From NCBI GenBank assembly GCA_015057555.1, contig SVEC01000001.1, positions 1 through 64,000 on the forward strand: DNA of 64,000 nt. The letters are read 5' to 3'. The first letter of the stretch is position 1; the number at the start of each line of letters is the position of its first letter. The notes beneath the pieces are model-generated. The model was not told the origin of the DNA. It ran no database searches and saw only the letters and a program-made list of their open reading frames with translations. Shown here piece after piece: positions 32,125 through 41,430 of this stretch. A program made the translations under genes and the position numbers. Source of the stretch: Lachnospiraceae bacterium (lineage in GTDB: Bacteria > Bacillota > Clostridia > Lachnospirales > Lachnospiraceae).

Positions 32125-33531
32125 ATGGGCGGATATTTTGGAGTAGCCTCAAAAGAGGATTGTGTATTCGATTTATTTTTTGGAACAGATTACCACTCAC
32201 ATCTTGGAACCAGACGTGCCGGTATGGCAGTATATGATGATGAAAATGGATTTGATAAGGCAATCCATAACATAGAGAATTCACCATTTAGAACTAAGTT
32301 TACAAAGGAAGCTAATTCCATGAAGGGTAACCTTGGAATTGGTTGTATATCAGATTTTGAGGCACAGCCTATATTCGTGCGTTCACATCATGGTTCATTT
32401 GCAATTACCACAGTTGGTAAGATTAATAATGATGATGAAATTATAGATAAGATTTTAAAGGATAGAGTACATTTCTTTGAAATGTCAAATGGTGAGATTA
32501 ACGCTACAGAGCTTGTGGCTGCAATCATTAACCAGAAGGATAATTTTATCGATGGAATTAAGTACGCTCAGGAGGTTATTGATGGTTCTATTTCTATGCT
32601 GATACTTACTCCAAAGGGAGTTTATTGTGCCAGAGATAAATATGGTAAGACACCTGTTGTTATAGGTAAGAAGGATGGTGCTTATTGTGCCAGCTTTGAA
32701 TTTTTCGCATTTGTAAATCTTGGATATGAGAAAGAGAGAGAGCTTGGTCCTGGAGAGATAGTTGTTATGACTCCGGATGCTTGTAAGACCTTGGTTGCTC
32801 CTGGTAAGGATATGAAGATGTGTACCTTCCTCTGGGTATACTACGGCTATCCATCATCAGCTTACGAGGGTGTAAGCGTTGAGGAGATGCGTTACAGATG
32901 TGGACAGATGCTTGCGAAAAGAGATACTGAAGAGGTTGATATTGTAGCAGGTGTACCTGACTCTGGAACAGCCCACGCTATAGGCTACTCACATGCATCA
33001 GGAAAGCCATTTACCAGACCATTTATCAAATATACACCAGCTTGGGCCAGATCATTTATGCCAACTATCCAAAGTAAGCGTAAGATGATAGCTAAGATGA
33101 AGCTTATCCCTGTAGAGGACATTATTAGAGGTAAGAGAATGCTTCTTATCGACGACTCTATCGTAAGAGGAACTCAGCTTCAGGAGACTTCAGATTTCTT
33201 GTATGAGAAGGGGGCTAAGGAGGTTCATATTAGACCAGCTTGTCCACCTATATTATATGGTTGTAAATATCTTAACTTCTCCCGTTCAAATTCAGAGATG
33301 GATTTGATAACTAGAAGAGTTATCGCAGAGCTTGAGGGCGATAATGTAAGTCAGGAGACATTGGATAAGTATGCCGACCACAACACTCCAGAGTATGCAA
33401 ATATGGTGGAGAAGATTAGAGAAAAATTAGGATTCACATCCCTTCGTTTTCAGAGACTTGACGATATGCTTGATTCTGTTGGAATTGATAAATGTAAGCT
33501 TTGTACTTACTGTTGGGATGGAAAACAGTAG
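32125..33531 (+). CDS. PurF-like amidophosphoribosyltransferase lacking the N-terminal cysteine
   Basis: Resembles glutamine PRPP amidotransferase, the first enzyme of purine synthesis. The phosphoribosyltransferase half is intact with the PRPP motif LLIDDSIVRGTQL, and the C-terminus keeps CKLCTYCW. The glutaminase half begins MGGYFGVASKEDC instead of the usual MCGIFG-type start, so the Cys that hydrolyses glutamine is absent. GGAGG eight bases before the ATG confirms this start. It may use free ammonia, or have a regulatory or different role. It has its own promoter and terminator, with no pur genes beside it. Confidence 0.85.
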   Translation: MGGYFGVASKEDCVFDLFFGTDYHSHLGTRRAGMAVYDDENGFDKAIHNIENSPFRTKFTKEANSMKGNLGIGCISDFEAQPIFVRSHHGSFAITTVGKINNDDEIIDKILKDRVHFFEMSNGEINATELVAAIINQKDNFIDGIKYAQEVIDGSISMLILTPKGVYCARDKYGKTPVVIGKKDGAYCASFEFFAFVNLGYEKERELGPGEIVVMTPDACKTLVAPGKDMKMCTFLWVYYGYPSSAYEGVSVEEMRYRCGQMLAKRDTEEVDIVAGVPDSGTAHAIGYSHASGKPFTRPFIKYTPAWARSFMPTIQSKRKMIAKMKLIPVEDIIRGKRMLLIDDSIVRGTQLQETSDFLYEKGAKEVHIRPACPPILYGCKYLNFSRSNSEMDLITRRVIAELEGDNVSQETLDKYADHNTPEYANMVEKIREKLGFTSLRFQRLDDMLDSVGIDKCKLCTYCWDGKQ

Positions 33532-33550
33532 AAATTAATATAAAAATATA

Positions 33551-33597
33551 ATATAACCTAGCGTCAGGTATTGCTTGTGACGCTAGGTTATATTGTA
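33551..33597 (+). terminator. Terminator after the PurF paralogue
   Basis: ATATAACCTAGCGTCA and TGACGCTAGGTTATAT form a perfect 16-bp stem with an 11-base loop. Confidence 0.88.
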
Positions 33598-33648
33598 TTA
33601 TGGGAGAAAATAATATAGAATTATACTATCTAAAGGGGAGGAAACACT

Positions 33649-34374
33649 ATGCTAAAAATTCAAAATCTAACAAAATGCTACAAGGGTAGTGATAAGGGAG
33701 TACATAGATTAGATATACATATAAATCATGGGGATATCTTTGCCTTTATAGGTCATAATGGAGCTGGAAAAACAACAACCCTAAAATGTGTAACTGGAAT
33801 TCACGACTTTGACGAGGGTGAGATAATTATAGATGGAATTAACCTAAGGGAGAATCCCTTGGAGTGTAAGAGAAGGTTTGCCTATATCCCTGATAATCCG
33901 GATTTGTATGAGTATCTGACTGGTATACAGTACCTTAACTTTGTGGCTGATGTATTTCAGGTGGGAGCTAAGGAGAGAAGAGATAAGATAGAAAAGTATG
34001 CAGGTGCCTTTGAGATAACTGAATCACTGGGTGATTTGATATCAACATATTCTCATGGTATGAAGCAAAAGCTGGCTATAATATCAGCCTTGGTTCATGA
34101 GCCTAAGCTTCTTATATTAGACGAGCCATTTGTAGGTTTAGACCCTAAGGCAGCAGTGATACTTAAGGATATTATGAGAGAAATCTGCCAAGATGGTGGT
34201 GCAGTATTCTTTTCAACCCATGTCCTTGATGTGGCGGAGAAGCTTTGTAACAAGGTGGCTATTATTAAGGATGGAAAGCTCCTTGCCAGTGGAAATATGG
34301 ACGACATAGTTAAGGATAATAAGTCCTTAGAGGATATCTTTATGGAGGCGGTAAATGATGGTGAAACAGATTAA
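33649..34374 (+). CDS. ABC exporter ATPase
   Basis: ATPase of 241 residues of the ABC-2/drug-type exporters: Walker A GHNGAGKTT, signature YSHGMKQKLAII, Walker B LLILDEPFVGLD and the switch His in FFSTHVLDVAE. GGGGAGG precedes the ATG. The permease gene starts inside its last codons (20-bp overlap), so the two are made together. The cargo is unknown. Confidence 0.88.
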   Translation: MLKIQNLTKCYKGSDKGVHRLDIHINHGDIFAFIGHNGAGKTTTLKCVTGIHDFDEGEIIIDGINLRENPLECKRRFAYIPDNPDLYEYLTGIQYLNFVADVFQVGAKERRDKIEKYAGAFEITESLGDLISTYSHGMKQKLAIISALVHEPKLLILDEPFVGLDPKAAVILKDIMREICQDGGAVFFSTHVLDVAEKLCNKVAIIKDGKLLASGNMDDIVKDNKSLEDIFMEAVNDGETD

Positions 34375-35950
34375 GACATTGTCAAAGCTAGAGCTTGCTA
34401 ATATATTCTCCTTAAATGTTATTCGCCACACTAAGGATAAGAAGTCTAGAAATACTGGTGTTGCTCTTGGTATTACTATAGGCATTCTTATGGTAATGGC
34501 TATAACGTATGTAGGTGGTATGTGTTATGGCTTTATAAAGCTTGGGGCGACGGAAATAGTACCTGCTTATATAGTTTTTATGAGTAGTATATTTGCACTT
34601 GTTTTTTGTGCTTTTAAAGCAGGAAAGATAATGTTCAAAGAAAACTGCTATGATATCCTCACTTCCATGCCTATAAGAAAGTCTGCTTTTGTTATAAGCA
34701 GATACATTAGGCTTTATGTGGATGGACTGATTGTGACATGCCTTGTTATGGTACCTGGTATAGCTGTGTATGTTGCTATGGTTAATCCAGGAGTAGTAGC
34801 TGTAGTGTTAGGACTTTTATCAGTGCTTATAGTCCCTATTATACCAATAACTTTGTCAGTTCTATTAGGGCTTGTAATTACAGGTATATCCTCAAGGATG
34901 AAGAATAAGGTTCTTTTTGAGACTGTTTTTGTGGTGGCAATAGTAGTAGCGATGTTTGGCCTTACAGCGGTAGTTCCAACTGAGGAGACAGAAGGCTTTG
35001 ATTTGCAGGCATTAGAAGGTATAGCTAAGAGCTTGTTGGATAAGCTCTATAAGTTCTATCCGCCAACAGCCTGGTTTGGAAAGACTTTAGGTGAGGGAAA
35101 TATACTTGGACTTGTAATTGGAACTATTGTATCAGTGGGAATTTTAGTATTAGTACTATCGATTACAACTATAAACTTTGAGAAGATTAATACAGGACTT
35201 TATACTAACACAGCTAAGCATGATTACAAGCTTGGAAATTTAGAAAAAAGATCGTTGATGAAGTCCCTTGTTTTTAGGGAAGCAAAGAGATATTTTTCCT
35301 CAGGAACCTATGTTACAAATACTATAATAGGACCTGTTATGGCTGTGATATTTGCATGTAGTTTGTTATTTGTGGATATGAATGATGCATTTAAGGGATT
35401 ACCCCTTACTATAGATATAAATGCAGCCATACCAGTTTTATTTGCAGGGATATTAGTACTTAATGCGCCTATAGCTACATCGGTATCTATGGAGGGTAAG
35501 GAGTTTTGGATTATTAGAACCCTGCCTGTGCTAAACAGAGATATTCTTAAATGTAAGCTTATGTTTAGTATTATGTTGCTTGCACCATTTTATATAGTGG
35601 GTGAGGTAATTATGATAATAGCATTAAGACCATCTATTATGGAACTTATTTGGATGATAGCACTTCCTGTGGCTATAATGATATGTACTTTAGAGGTTGG
35701 CTTGGCTGTTAATCTTAAATTCCCTAAGTTAAAGTGGGATAGTGAGGTAGAAGTTGTAAAGCAAAGCGCATCAACCATGATAGGGGGATTAGACGGATTC
35801 TTGATAGCCTTGGTAGCTGCCATACCTCTTGTTTTGGTATCTGAAATGTATTATGGTTTAGCGGCATGTATAGAGTTTTCTATAGTTGTATCAATAACGC
35901 TATGGGTGAATTCTTGGAATAACAAATTCAATTTAGACAGTTTGTCTTAA
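34355..35950 (+). CDS. ABC exporter permease, large
   Basis: Membrane protein of 531 residues with about 12 hydrophobic segments (for example ITIGILMVMAITYVGGMCYG and PIIPITLSVLLGLVITGI), similar to large ABC-2-like permeases paired with a single ATPase in Firmicutes. GGAGG lies six bases before the ATG at 34355; a second ATG follows at once. It overlaps the ATPase gene by 20 bp and ends at a bidirectional terminator. Size suggests both membrane halves may lie in one chain. Substrate unknown. Confidence 0.78.
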   Translation: MMVKQIKTLSKLELANIFSLNVIRHTKDKKSRNTGVALGITIGILMVMAITYVGGMCYGFIKLGATEIVPAYIVFMSSIFALVFCAFKAGKIMFKENCYDILTSMPIRKSAFVISRYIRLYVDGLIVTCLVMVPGIAVYVAMVNPGVVAVVLGLLSVLIVPIIPITLSVLLGLVITGISSRMKNKVLFETVFVVAIVVAMFGLTAVVPTEETEGFDLQALEGIAKSLLDKLYKFYPPTAWFGKTLGEGNILGLVIGTIVSVGILVLVLSITTINFEKINTGLYTNTAKHDYKLGNLEKRSLMKSLVFREAKRYFSSGTYVTNTIIGPVMAVIFACSLLFVDMNDAFKGLPLTIDINAAIPVLFAGILVLNAPIATSVSMEGKEFWIIRTLPVLNRDILKCKLMFSIMLLAPFYIVGEVIMIIALRPSIMELIWMIALPVAIMICTLEVGLAVNLKFPKLKWDSEVEVVKQSASTMIGGLDGFLIALVAAIPLVLVSEMYYGLAACIEFSIVVSITLWVNSWNNKFNLDSLS

Positions 35951-35963
35951 TAAAAATTTTATA

Positions 35964-35996
35964 GAAAAAAGGGGGATGGAAATCCCCCTTTTCTTA
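35964..35996. terminator. Bidirectional terminator
   Basis: AAAAGGGGGAT and ATCCCCCTTTT pair perfectly around GGAA, between the exporter permease and the convergent DUF3137 gene. Confidence 0.9.
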
Positions 35997-36977
35997 AAAT
36001 AAATTATCCTTTGCTAGTATCTCATCAACCACAGCAAGGATACGATTTAATTCCCCTCTCATCTGCTGGCGACTATTATCAAGAGATTTTTTACTAATAA
36101 CAGTCTTTGTAATCTCAAAAGAATCTCGTCCAGTATTAAGTGCTATAAAAGCGTTCTGACCTCTGAATTCAATATTTGTATACCCATATGCAAATTCATC
36201 AGCCTTAATAATGTTTTCCATAAACTGAGGCGTTAATATGTAAAATGACATTTGCTGGTTGCTAGTTCTGATTTCAAACTGATTATTGAAAACTTCATTT
36301 TCTACCTCTATAGTTTCATCCTTAGTTTTGATGCCTAGAACATCTGCTGCACCACTAAATACATTTGATAAAAATTCTTTTTCTTTACGAGGATTCTTAC
36401 GCTCCTTAATCTTTACAAATCCTTCTATCTTCTGCTTTAACCCAAGATTAATAAGGTGTCCCTTAAATACAGTTCGATAAGTGGTGTTAGTGTGTCCATC
36501 ATCATCGGTATCTGTATCCTCCTGTTCAAGGTGTAAATCGCAGTAGGAAAGCGCAACACCCCTATATGTACCCTTTATGTAATCGCTGATGGTTATTCTA
36601 TCGTATTTTGGAATAATAGTACATTTTTTTATAATATCTAAAGTGTCTTTTGGGCTTGGAGTGTACTGGGTAACCTCAAGTCTTTCGGCTAATACATCCT
36701 TTACCACATACTCACCTACAAAGGTCTTAAGCTTGCTAGCTTGTTTACTACTTATCTTAGAACAGATAATGGCTACAGGAATACTAACAACACCGACAAT
36801 GGTTATTGTTTTCCACATACCTCTGCCACCTAGGGCATAGTTAAATAAAAGTCCTAGTGGGAACCAAATAATACAGAAATAACTAATCACACAAATAAAC
36901 TTACATAGCTTCATAGTTGTTTGGTAACTTCTTATTTTGCTTACAATTTGATTATCGCTCAATCCTGTATTGCTCAT
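35994..36977 (-). CDS. DUF3137-family membrane protein
   Basis: Protein of 327 residues with two membrane helices near the N-terminus (about 25-50 and 55-75), then a soluble domain of about 240 residues. The layout and YRGVALSYCDLHLEQ, FKGHLINLGL and FEIRTSNQQMSFYILTPQ suggest DUF3137, a family of unknown function. The start at 36977 has GGAGG upstream; an in-frame ATG five codons earlier overlaps it. A second member lies divergently at 37170. Confidence 0.75.
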   Translation of the reverse strand: MSNTGLSDNQIVSKIRSYQTTMKLCKFICVISYFCIIWFPLGLLFNYALGGRGMWKTITIVGVVSIPVAIICSKISSKQASKLKTFVGEYVVKDVLAERLEVTQYTPSPKDTLDIIKKCTIIPKYDRITISDYIKGTYRGVALSYCDLHLEQEDTDTDDDGHTNTTYRTVFKGHLINLGLKQKIEGFVKIKERKNPRKEKEFLSNVFSGAADVLGIKTKDETIEVENEVFNNQFEIRTSNQQMSFYILTPQFMENIIKADEFAYGYTNIEFRGQNAFIALNTGRDSFEITKTVISKKSLDNSRQQMRGELNRILAVVDEILAKDNLF

Positions 36978-37169
36978 AGTTTTCCTCCACATTGTAATAT
37001 ATTATCCATTACATTTTACACAGATTCATCATTATAAAAGGGTCTAATGTAGAAAAAATACAATGATATATAATCATATAGGGCAATTTGTTGGCTTGTG
37101 TAGAAAGCTTAGCTATGTTAGTATTTTTTATATGATTAAACTCAAAAGATGAGGATTAGGAGGTAGAGT

Positions 37170-38057
37170 ATGGGGGCGTACGAATTAATGAAACAGCTTA
37201 ATGCATTGAGGAGTAGGATAATATTTCAAGAATATTTTCCACTTATTGCATATGGGATTGCTTTTCTATTAACTATACTAGGAGTACAAAAAGATGTAAA
37301 AACAGGAATTAGTATGACGTTTTTCTTTTTTGTAATTGCCACTGTAGCTGTAGCTGTTATATGTTCGGGTAGAAATAAACTAAAAAGACGATTCGTTGAA
37401 TTATATAAGGAGTCCTTTGTCACTACTGTGGTTAGTTCCTTTTTGGAGGGTACAACCTACAGAGATTATAGAGGTTTTTCACAAATGGATGTTGCCACCT
37501 TTGGTCTTGTAAAGGTGGGAAATGTATTTAACTCAGAAGACTTGATCTGTGGTAGTTATAAGGGCGTTGATTTTCGTCAAGCCGATGCGACTATTTTGAA
37601 TGTGACTGAGGTTGATGGAGAAAAGCATATTGAACAGTACTTTTCGGGAAGATTGTTTGAGTTTACCTACCCTGGGAAATATGTTCAAAATGTAAAGGTG
37701 TTTTCTCATAATTTCAAGATATCTTTAAATTTAGATGCTCCAATTATTGACTTGGAAAGTGTGGATTTTAATAATGCCTTTGATGTATATACCATAGAGC
37801 CTGTAGATGCATTTTACATACTTACTCCTCAGGTAATGGAGAGATTAGTAAAGCTTCAGAGAAGATATAATAATATAGGATTTAGATTTGGAGATAAAAG
37901 GGTTTGTGTAGCTATTGATGGAATAAATTCCTTTGAGCCGGATTACAGAAAGAAGATATCCTACCTTGAAGAGAAGGAAAGACTAAAAGGGGAATTCAAT
38001 GTGATTACTGAAATGATAGAACTTCTAGGTTTGATTCCAGAGGATGATAAGGAATAA
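37170..38057 (+). CDS. Second DUF3137-like membrane protein
   Basis: Protein of 295 residues built like its divergent neighbour: two N-terminal membrane helices (about 20-60), then a soluble domain with CGSYKGVDFRQADA, FSGRLFEFTYPG, FDVYTIEPVDAFYILTPQVME and GFRFGDKRVCVAIDG that aligns by eye with YKGTYRGVALSYCD and FYILTPQFME of the other protein. AGGAGG precedes the ATG. The two are diverged paralogues sharing one 190-bp intergenic region, possibly co-regulated. Function unknown. Confidence 0.72.
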   Translation: MGAYELMKQLNALRSRIIFQEYFPLIAYGIAFLLTILGVQKDVKTGISMTFFFFVIATVAVAVICSGRNKLKRRFVELYKESFVTTVVSSFLEGTTYRDYRGFSQMDVATFGLVKVGNVFNSEDLICGSYKGVDFRQADATILNVTEVDGEKHIEQYFSGRLFEFTYPGKYVQNVKVFSHNFKISLNLDAPIIDLESVDFNNAFDVYTIEPVDAFYILTPQVMERLVKLQRRYNNIGFRFGDKRVCVAIDGINSFEPDYRKKISYLEEKERLKGEFNVITEMIELLGLIPEDDKE

Positions 38058-38074
38058 TTTTTAGAATAAAATAT

Positions 38075-38103
38075 GAACCTTTTTCCTTTTCAGGACAATA
38101 TTT
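38075..38103 (+). promoter_or_regulatory. Candidate ECF-sigma promoter before the metalloprotease gene
   Basis: GAACCTTTTT begins 84 bases before the start codon. Roughly 20 of 27 positions match the block at 6222, which lies 81 bases before the ECF sigma gene. No consensus sigma-A boxes are apparent in this gap. Confidence 0.5.
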
Positions 38104-38158
38104 ATTAAGAGGCTAAGGTATTGATAAAACTGTTGTGTTGAATATTAGGAGGAAGCAG

Positions 38159-39625
38159 ATGAAAAAGGTAAGGTTATTAATAACTATTATGATTTGCACG
38201 TTATTGCTAGGTGGCTGTGGAGAATCACTTAATAAAAAGGAAGCAAAGCAATTAAAGGAAAATGCTAAAATATACTGTGATGAGGTACATAAACGTCTGG
38301 CTCAGGAGGAAAAGTATGGCAATGCAGTATTGCTAGAAGCATTTGTTTATTATATTGATATCTACGATAATTCAGAGAGACCGGATGCTGCAAATGTATA
38401 TTCAAAGTATCAGCTAGAGGATGGTTCAATTATATACTTTAATACCATGATTTCTGATATGAAGGGATTAGGAGAATTAACAGATAAATCTTTCTATTTT
38501 CTGCCTTTTGAAGAACGTGAAGAACAGTATTTAGTATATAGGGAGGCTGCAGAGACTGGAAACCTTCGTGGGGATAAGTTAAAATCAGTAGGTGAAGGTG
38601 TATATGCTAGGGAAAGTGAAACAGGTGCTTCATATTATTTTATGGTAGATATAGATAATATTGACACAGCTTCAACTGCCGAAGCTAGCGCAACCACTGA
38701 AGTAAGCACAATCACAGAAGTAAGCACAACCACCGAAATGGAAGTTTCAAAACCAGTGCAGGAACCACTAAAACTTAGTGGAAATCCTGAGGATGAGTAT
38801 GTTATGACAAAGCCTGAATATGTTGAGACTGAGAAGTACATTTTATTTCTAGATGAGGGTATTAAAATATATGGTAATACTCCAGAATTGATAGCTTATG
38901 TAATGGAACTAACAGAAACGGAGGCTGGACTTACCTTAAATAATGATTACGGATATGAATCTTGGGGGACCTCAGGACCGCAGTATTATTATGATGGTAC
39001 TAATTTTGAAGGAGTTGATCCTAACTGCGAGAAATTTCACATATATGTAGTTCCTGATGAGATAAGTGTTCCATGTAGTATGCCAAGCGCGGTTGTACTA
39101 AATAACATAGATTTAGAATTGGCAGCAGGAGAAGGCTGGACCTTGGTGCACGAGTATACTCATAGTCTGCATGCTTCCAATGGAGTGAATTTAGGTAGAA
39201 TAATGGAAGAAGGCTTTGCAACGTATGTTTGTGGCAAAGTAACACGTAAAGATGCAGGGATTCCATTTAATTTTAATGCAAACCTAAACTATTCTTCTTA
39301 CGATAGAGAAATTACAAGGGATAATGCGGAGGAAGTGTTCAAAGAAGAATTTGAAGATGGTTGGGAAAATTACTTGTATGGATATCGATTTATGACATTT
39401 TTATATGAGGAGTATGGAGAGGACATATTCCATGATATATTAAAGGATGCAACCTTAAATCCACCAGAGGGTGTAGACCATTTCGAAAATAAGGATGCTA
39501 TACCATATATAAAAAAGCACACTTCAGAGGATGTGTTTATAAAATATGGTGATTGGCTAGTAGATAATAAGGAAATGTTTGAAGCCTGGAATACGGTAGA
39601 TGTAGAATCCTTAGAAGATAACTAG
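38159..39625 (+). CDS. Lipoprotein with a gluzincin-type metalloprotease domain
   Basis: Surface lipoprotein of 488 residues. The signal peptide ends at Cys20 (LLLGGC). After an N-terminal domain of about 160 residues comes a Thr/Ser/Glu-rich linker (ASATTEVSTITEVSTTTE), then a protease-like domain with zinc motif HEYTH (331-335) and a downstream EEGFA (350-354) that can supply the third ligand, as in gluzincins. It likely cuts proteins or peptides at the cell surface. The start at 38159 has AGGAGG six bases upstream. The shared promoter-like block suggests ECF control. Confidence 0.8.
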   Translation: MKKVRLLITIMICTLLLGGCGESLNKKEAKQLKENAKIYCDEVHKRLAQEEKYGNAVLLEAFVYYIDIYDNSERPDAANVYSKYQLEDGSIIYFNTMISDMKGLGELTDKSFYFLPFEEREEQYLVYREAAETGNLRGDKLKSVGEGVYARESETGASYYFMVDIDNIDTASTAEASATTEVSTITEVSTTTEMEVSKPVQEPLKLSGNPEDEYVMTKPEYVETEKYILFLDEGIKIYGNTPELIAYVMELTETEAGLTLNNDYGYESWGTSGPQYYYDGTNFEGVDPNCEKFHIYVVPDEISVPCSMPSAVVLNNIDLELAAGEGWTLVHEYTHSLHASNGVNLGRIMEEGFATYVCGKVTRKDAGIPFNFNANLNYSSYDREITRDNAEEVFKEEFEDGWENYLYGYRFMTFLYEEYGEDIFHDILKDATLNPPEGVDHFENKDAIPYIKKHTSEDVFIKYGDWLVDNKEMFEAWNTVDVESLEDN

Positions 39626-39637
39626 ATGATACATAAT

Positions 39638-39668
39638 AAAACGCGAAGTGATTTACTTCGCGTTTTTA
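39638..39668. terminator. Bidirectional terminator
   Basis: AAAACGCGAAGT and ACTTCGCGTTTT pair perfectly around GATTT, T-rich on both sides, between convergent lipoprotein genes. Confidence 0.88.
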
Positions 39669-39708
39669 TTAAATCCATTTATGCTGGTATGTGGAAATAT
39701 GTAAATTG

Positions 39709-40092
39709 CTATTGCTTTTTAAATCTAAAGTGTACATCAAGACTTTCAACGGTAATAGTTAAAGTATTACCATCATCTGATAATTTAGCAACCATTGGTT
39801 TTCTGGAATCATTAGGGAAGGTGATGTTGTAGCAATCCTCAGCCGCCTCAACTACGCCATAGTAGGTATTTTTTCCATTAATAGAAAAAGTTATAGAGTC
39901 ATCAGAAAATGATGCACTAGGCTCCCTTGACTCAAAGCCAGGCGTATGTGGAGTTACTTCTCCTGCAGTTTCAACCTCTACAAATTGCCAATCATGCTGA
40001 AGATCAGCCAAATCTAAAGTTTCCTTTTTACAACCTACTAAAAATACCATCAACATAAGTGATGCAATGCATAATAATTTTTTCATTTTCAT
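39709..40092 (-). CDS. Small lipoprotein of unknown function
   Basis: Lipoprotein of 127 residues: signal peptide with lipobox FLVGC (Cys21), then a compact beta-rich-looking domain (ASFSDDSITFSINGKNTYY, NITFPND, TLTITVESLDVHFRF) of the type seen in small lipocalin-like or META-like proteins. No family was recognised. Two ATGs (residues 1 and 3) are equally possible. The DUF202 gene lies upstream on the same strand at about 40 bp, so co-transcription is possible. Confidence 0.7.
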   Translation of the reverse strand: MKMKKLLCIASLMLMVFLVGCKKETLDLADLQHDWQFVEVETAGEVTPHTPGFESREPSASFSDDSITFSINGKNTYYGVVEAAEDCYNITFPNDSRKPMVAKLSDDGNTLTITVESLDVHFRFKKQ

Positions 40093-40134
40093 TTTAATAA
40101 TCCCTTTCTAATTCATTTATTTCTCCATATGTAT

Positions 40135-40593
40135 TTATATATCCCCATTTAGCTTAAATGTACTGCTTTCAGCCTTTTTAGCCAGTTCACTGGCTTCATT
40201 TTCCATTCTTTGAAGATGCTTCTTCATAGTAGGATATGTGGTTACATCCTTGTATATGAAATATAAAGCAGCTACAAACAAGAAGGTAGATATTCCTATG
40301 GTAAACGCCATAGAGATTCCAAACAGTGGCAGTGCCTTTATAAGTGTAGCACCTGTACCTATAAGTGAAACGATGGTTCTAAGATAGGAGAGATGTGTCT
40401 GCTCCACAGCCAGTTTACTGTTGGTAAATGCAAGGTCTGTTCTGATCTTAGAAAGCTCAGTTCGCTCCACGGCTAATGCATTCTGATTATGTGCATAAGC
40501 CTGCTTTGGTTTCATCTTCTCAGGAAGCTCTCTAGGCTCTCCTGATGCAATTTCAGCTGTAAATTCTATTTTATCCTTTGTTTTATTTCCCAT
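40135..40593 (-). CDS. DUF202-like membrane protein
   Basis: Protein of 152 residues. The central NALAVERTELSKIRTDLAFT and VEQTHLSYLRTIVSLIG resemble the DUF202/YidH motif (RTxLAxxRT), followed by two hydrophobic helices (about 78-92 and 94-112). The N-terminal 30 and C-terminal 30 residues are charged and cytoplasmic. Function is not known for the family. It lies between the amino-acid importer operon and a small lipoprotein gene on the same strand. Confidence 0.65.
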   Translation of the reverse strand: MGNKTKDKIEFTAEIASGEPRELPEKMKPKQAYAHNQNALAVERTELSKIRTDLAFTNSKLAVEQTHLSYLRTIVSLIGTGATLIKALPLFGISMAFTIGISTFLFVAALYFIYKDVTTYPTMKKHLQRMENEASELAKKAESSTFKLNGDI

Positions 40594-40643
40594 AAGCCAC
40601 CTCGATACTTTTATATGAAGACTGTCAAACCAGTCAACGCAAG

Positions 40644-41417
40644 TTAGTGTGAAACCTTTCCTAAGAATTCCCTCATTCTTTCGTTATCCGAACCAAATAC
40701 ATCCTCAGGACTTCCACTTAATGCTACCACACCCTTATCCATAAATACAACCCTATCGGATATATTCTTGGCGAAATTCATCTCGTGGGTAACGATAACC
40801 ATAGTCATCTTTTGCTCAGCCAGAGACTTAATGACCTTCAGTACTTCACCGGTAAGCTCAGGATCTAGGGCACTGGTTGGCTCATCGAAGAACAATACAT
40901 TTGGCTTTAAAGCAAGTGCTCTTGCGATGGCAACTCTCTGCTGCTGACCACCGGAAAGCTGTGAAGGATAGCTGTTTGCCTTATCCTCTAAGCCCATCTT
41001 CTTAAGTAGGTCCATAGCCTCGGCCATAACCTCACTCTTGTCTCGCTTTTGAACTGATACAGGTGCGTCTATAATATTCTGCATTACTGTAAAATGTGGA
41101 AATAGATTAAAATTTTGGAATACAAGTCCAAAGTTCTTCTTGATTTCCTTTAGCTTGGCAGGCTTTGCATAAACTGACTTACCGTCGACTATGCTAACTG
41201 CCTTTTCTCCCATATAGCTCATATCACCATAATCCATGGTTTCAAGCATAGTAGCGATACGAAGAAGTGTTGACTTTCCAGAACCGGATGGACCGATAAT
41301 AGAAAGCACATCACCCTCATATACGCTAATTGAAATATCATCTAATACCTGAAGGTCACCAAATGATTTCTTAATATTATTCATCTCAAAGTATATTTCT
41401 TTTTGAATACCTGACAT
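40644..41417 (-). CDS. Polar amino-acid ABC importer ATPase (GlnQ/HisP type)
   Basis: ATPase of 257 residues: Walker [11 protein letters not shown]-loop [15 protein letters not shown], signature [15 protein letters not shown] and Walker [16 protein letters not shown], all diagnostic of the polar amino-acid family. A short insertion ([20 protein letters not shown]) is usual in Clostridia. It is the third gene of an importer operon (binding protein, permease, ATPase) on the minus strand; the permease ends 13 bp upstream. Confidence 0.93.
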   Translation of the reverse strand: MSGIQKEIYFEMNNIKKSFGDLQVLDDISISVYEGDVLSIIGPSGSGKSTLLRIATMLETMDYGDMSYMGEKAVSIVDGKSVYAKPAKLKEIKKNFGLVFQNFNLFPHFTVMQNIIDAPVSVQKRDKSEVMAEAMDLLKKMGLEDKANSYPSQLSGGQQQRVAIARALALKPNVLFFDEPTSALDPELTGEVLKVIKSLAEQKMTMVIVTHEMNFAKNISDRVVFMDKGVVALSGSPEDVFGSDNERMREFLGKVSH

Positions 41418-41430
41418 CAGCTATGACCTC

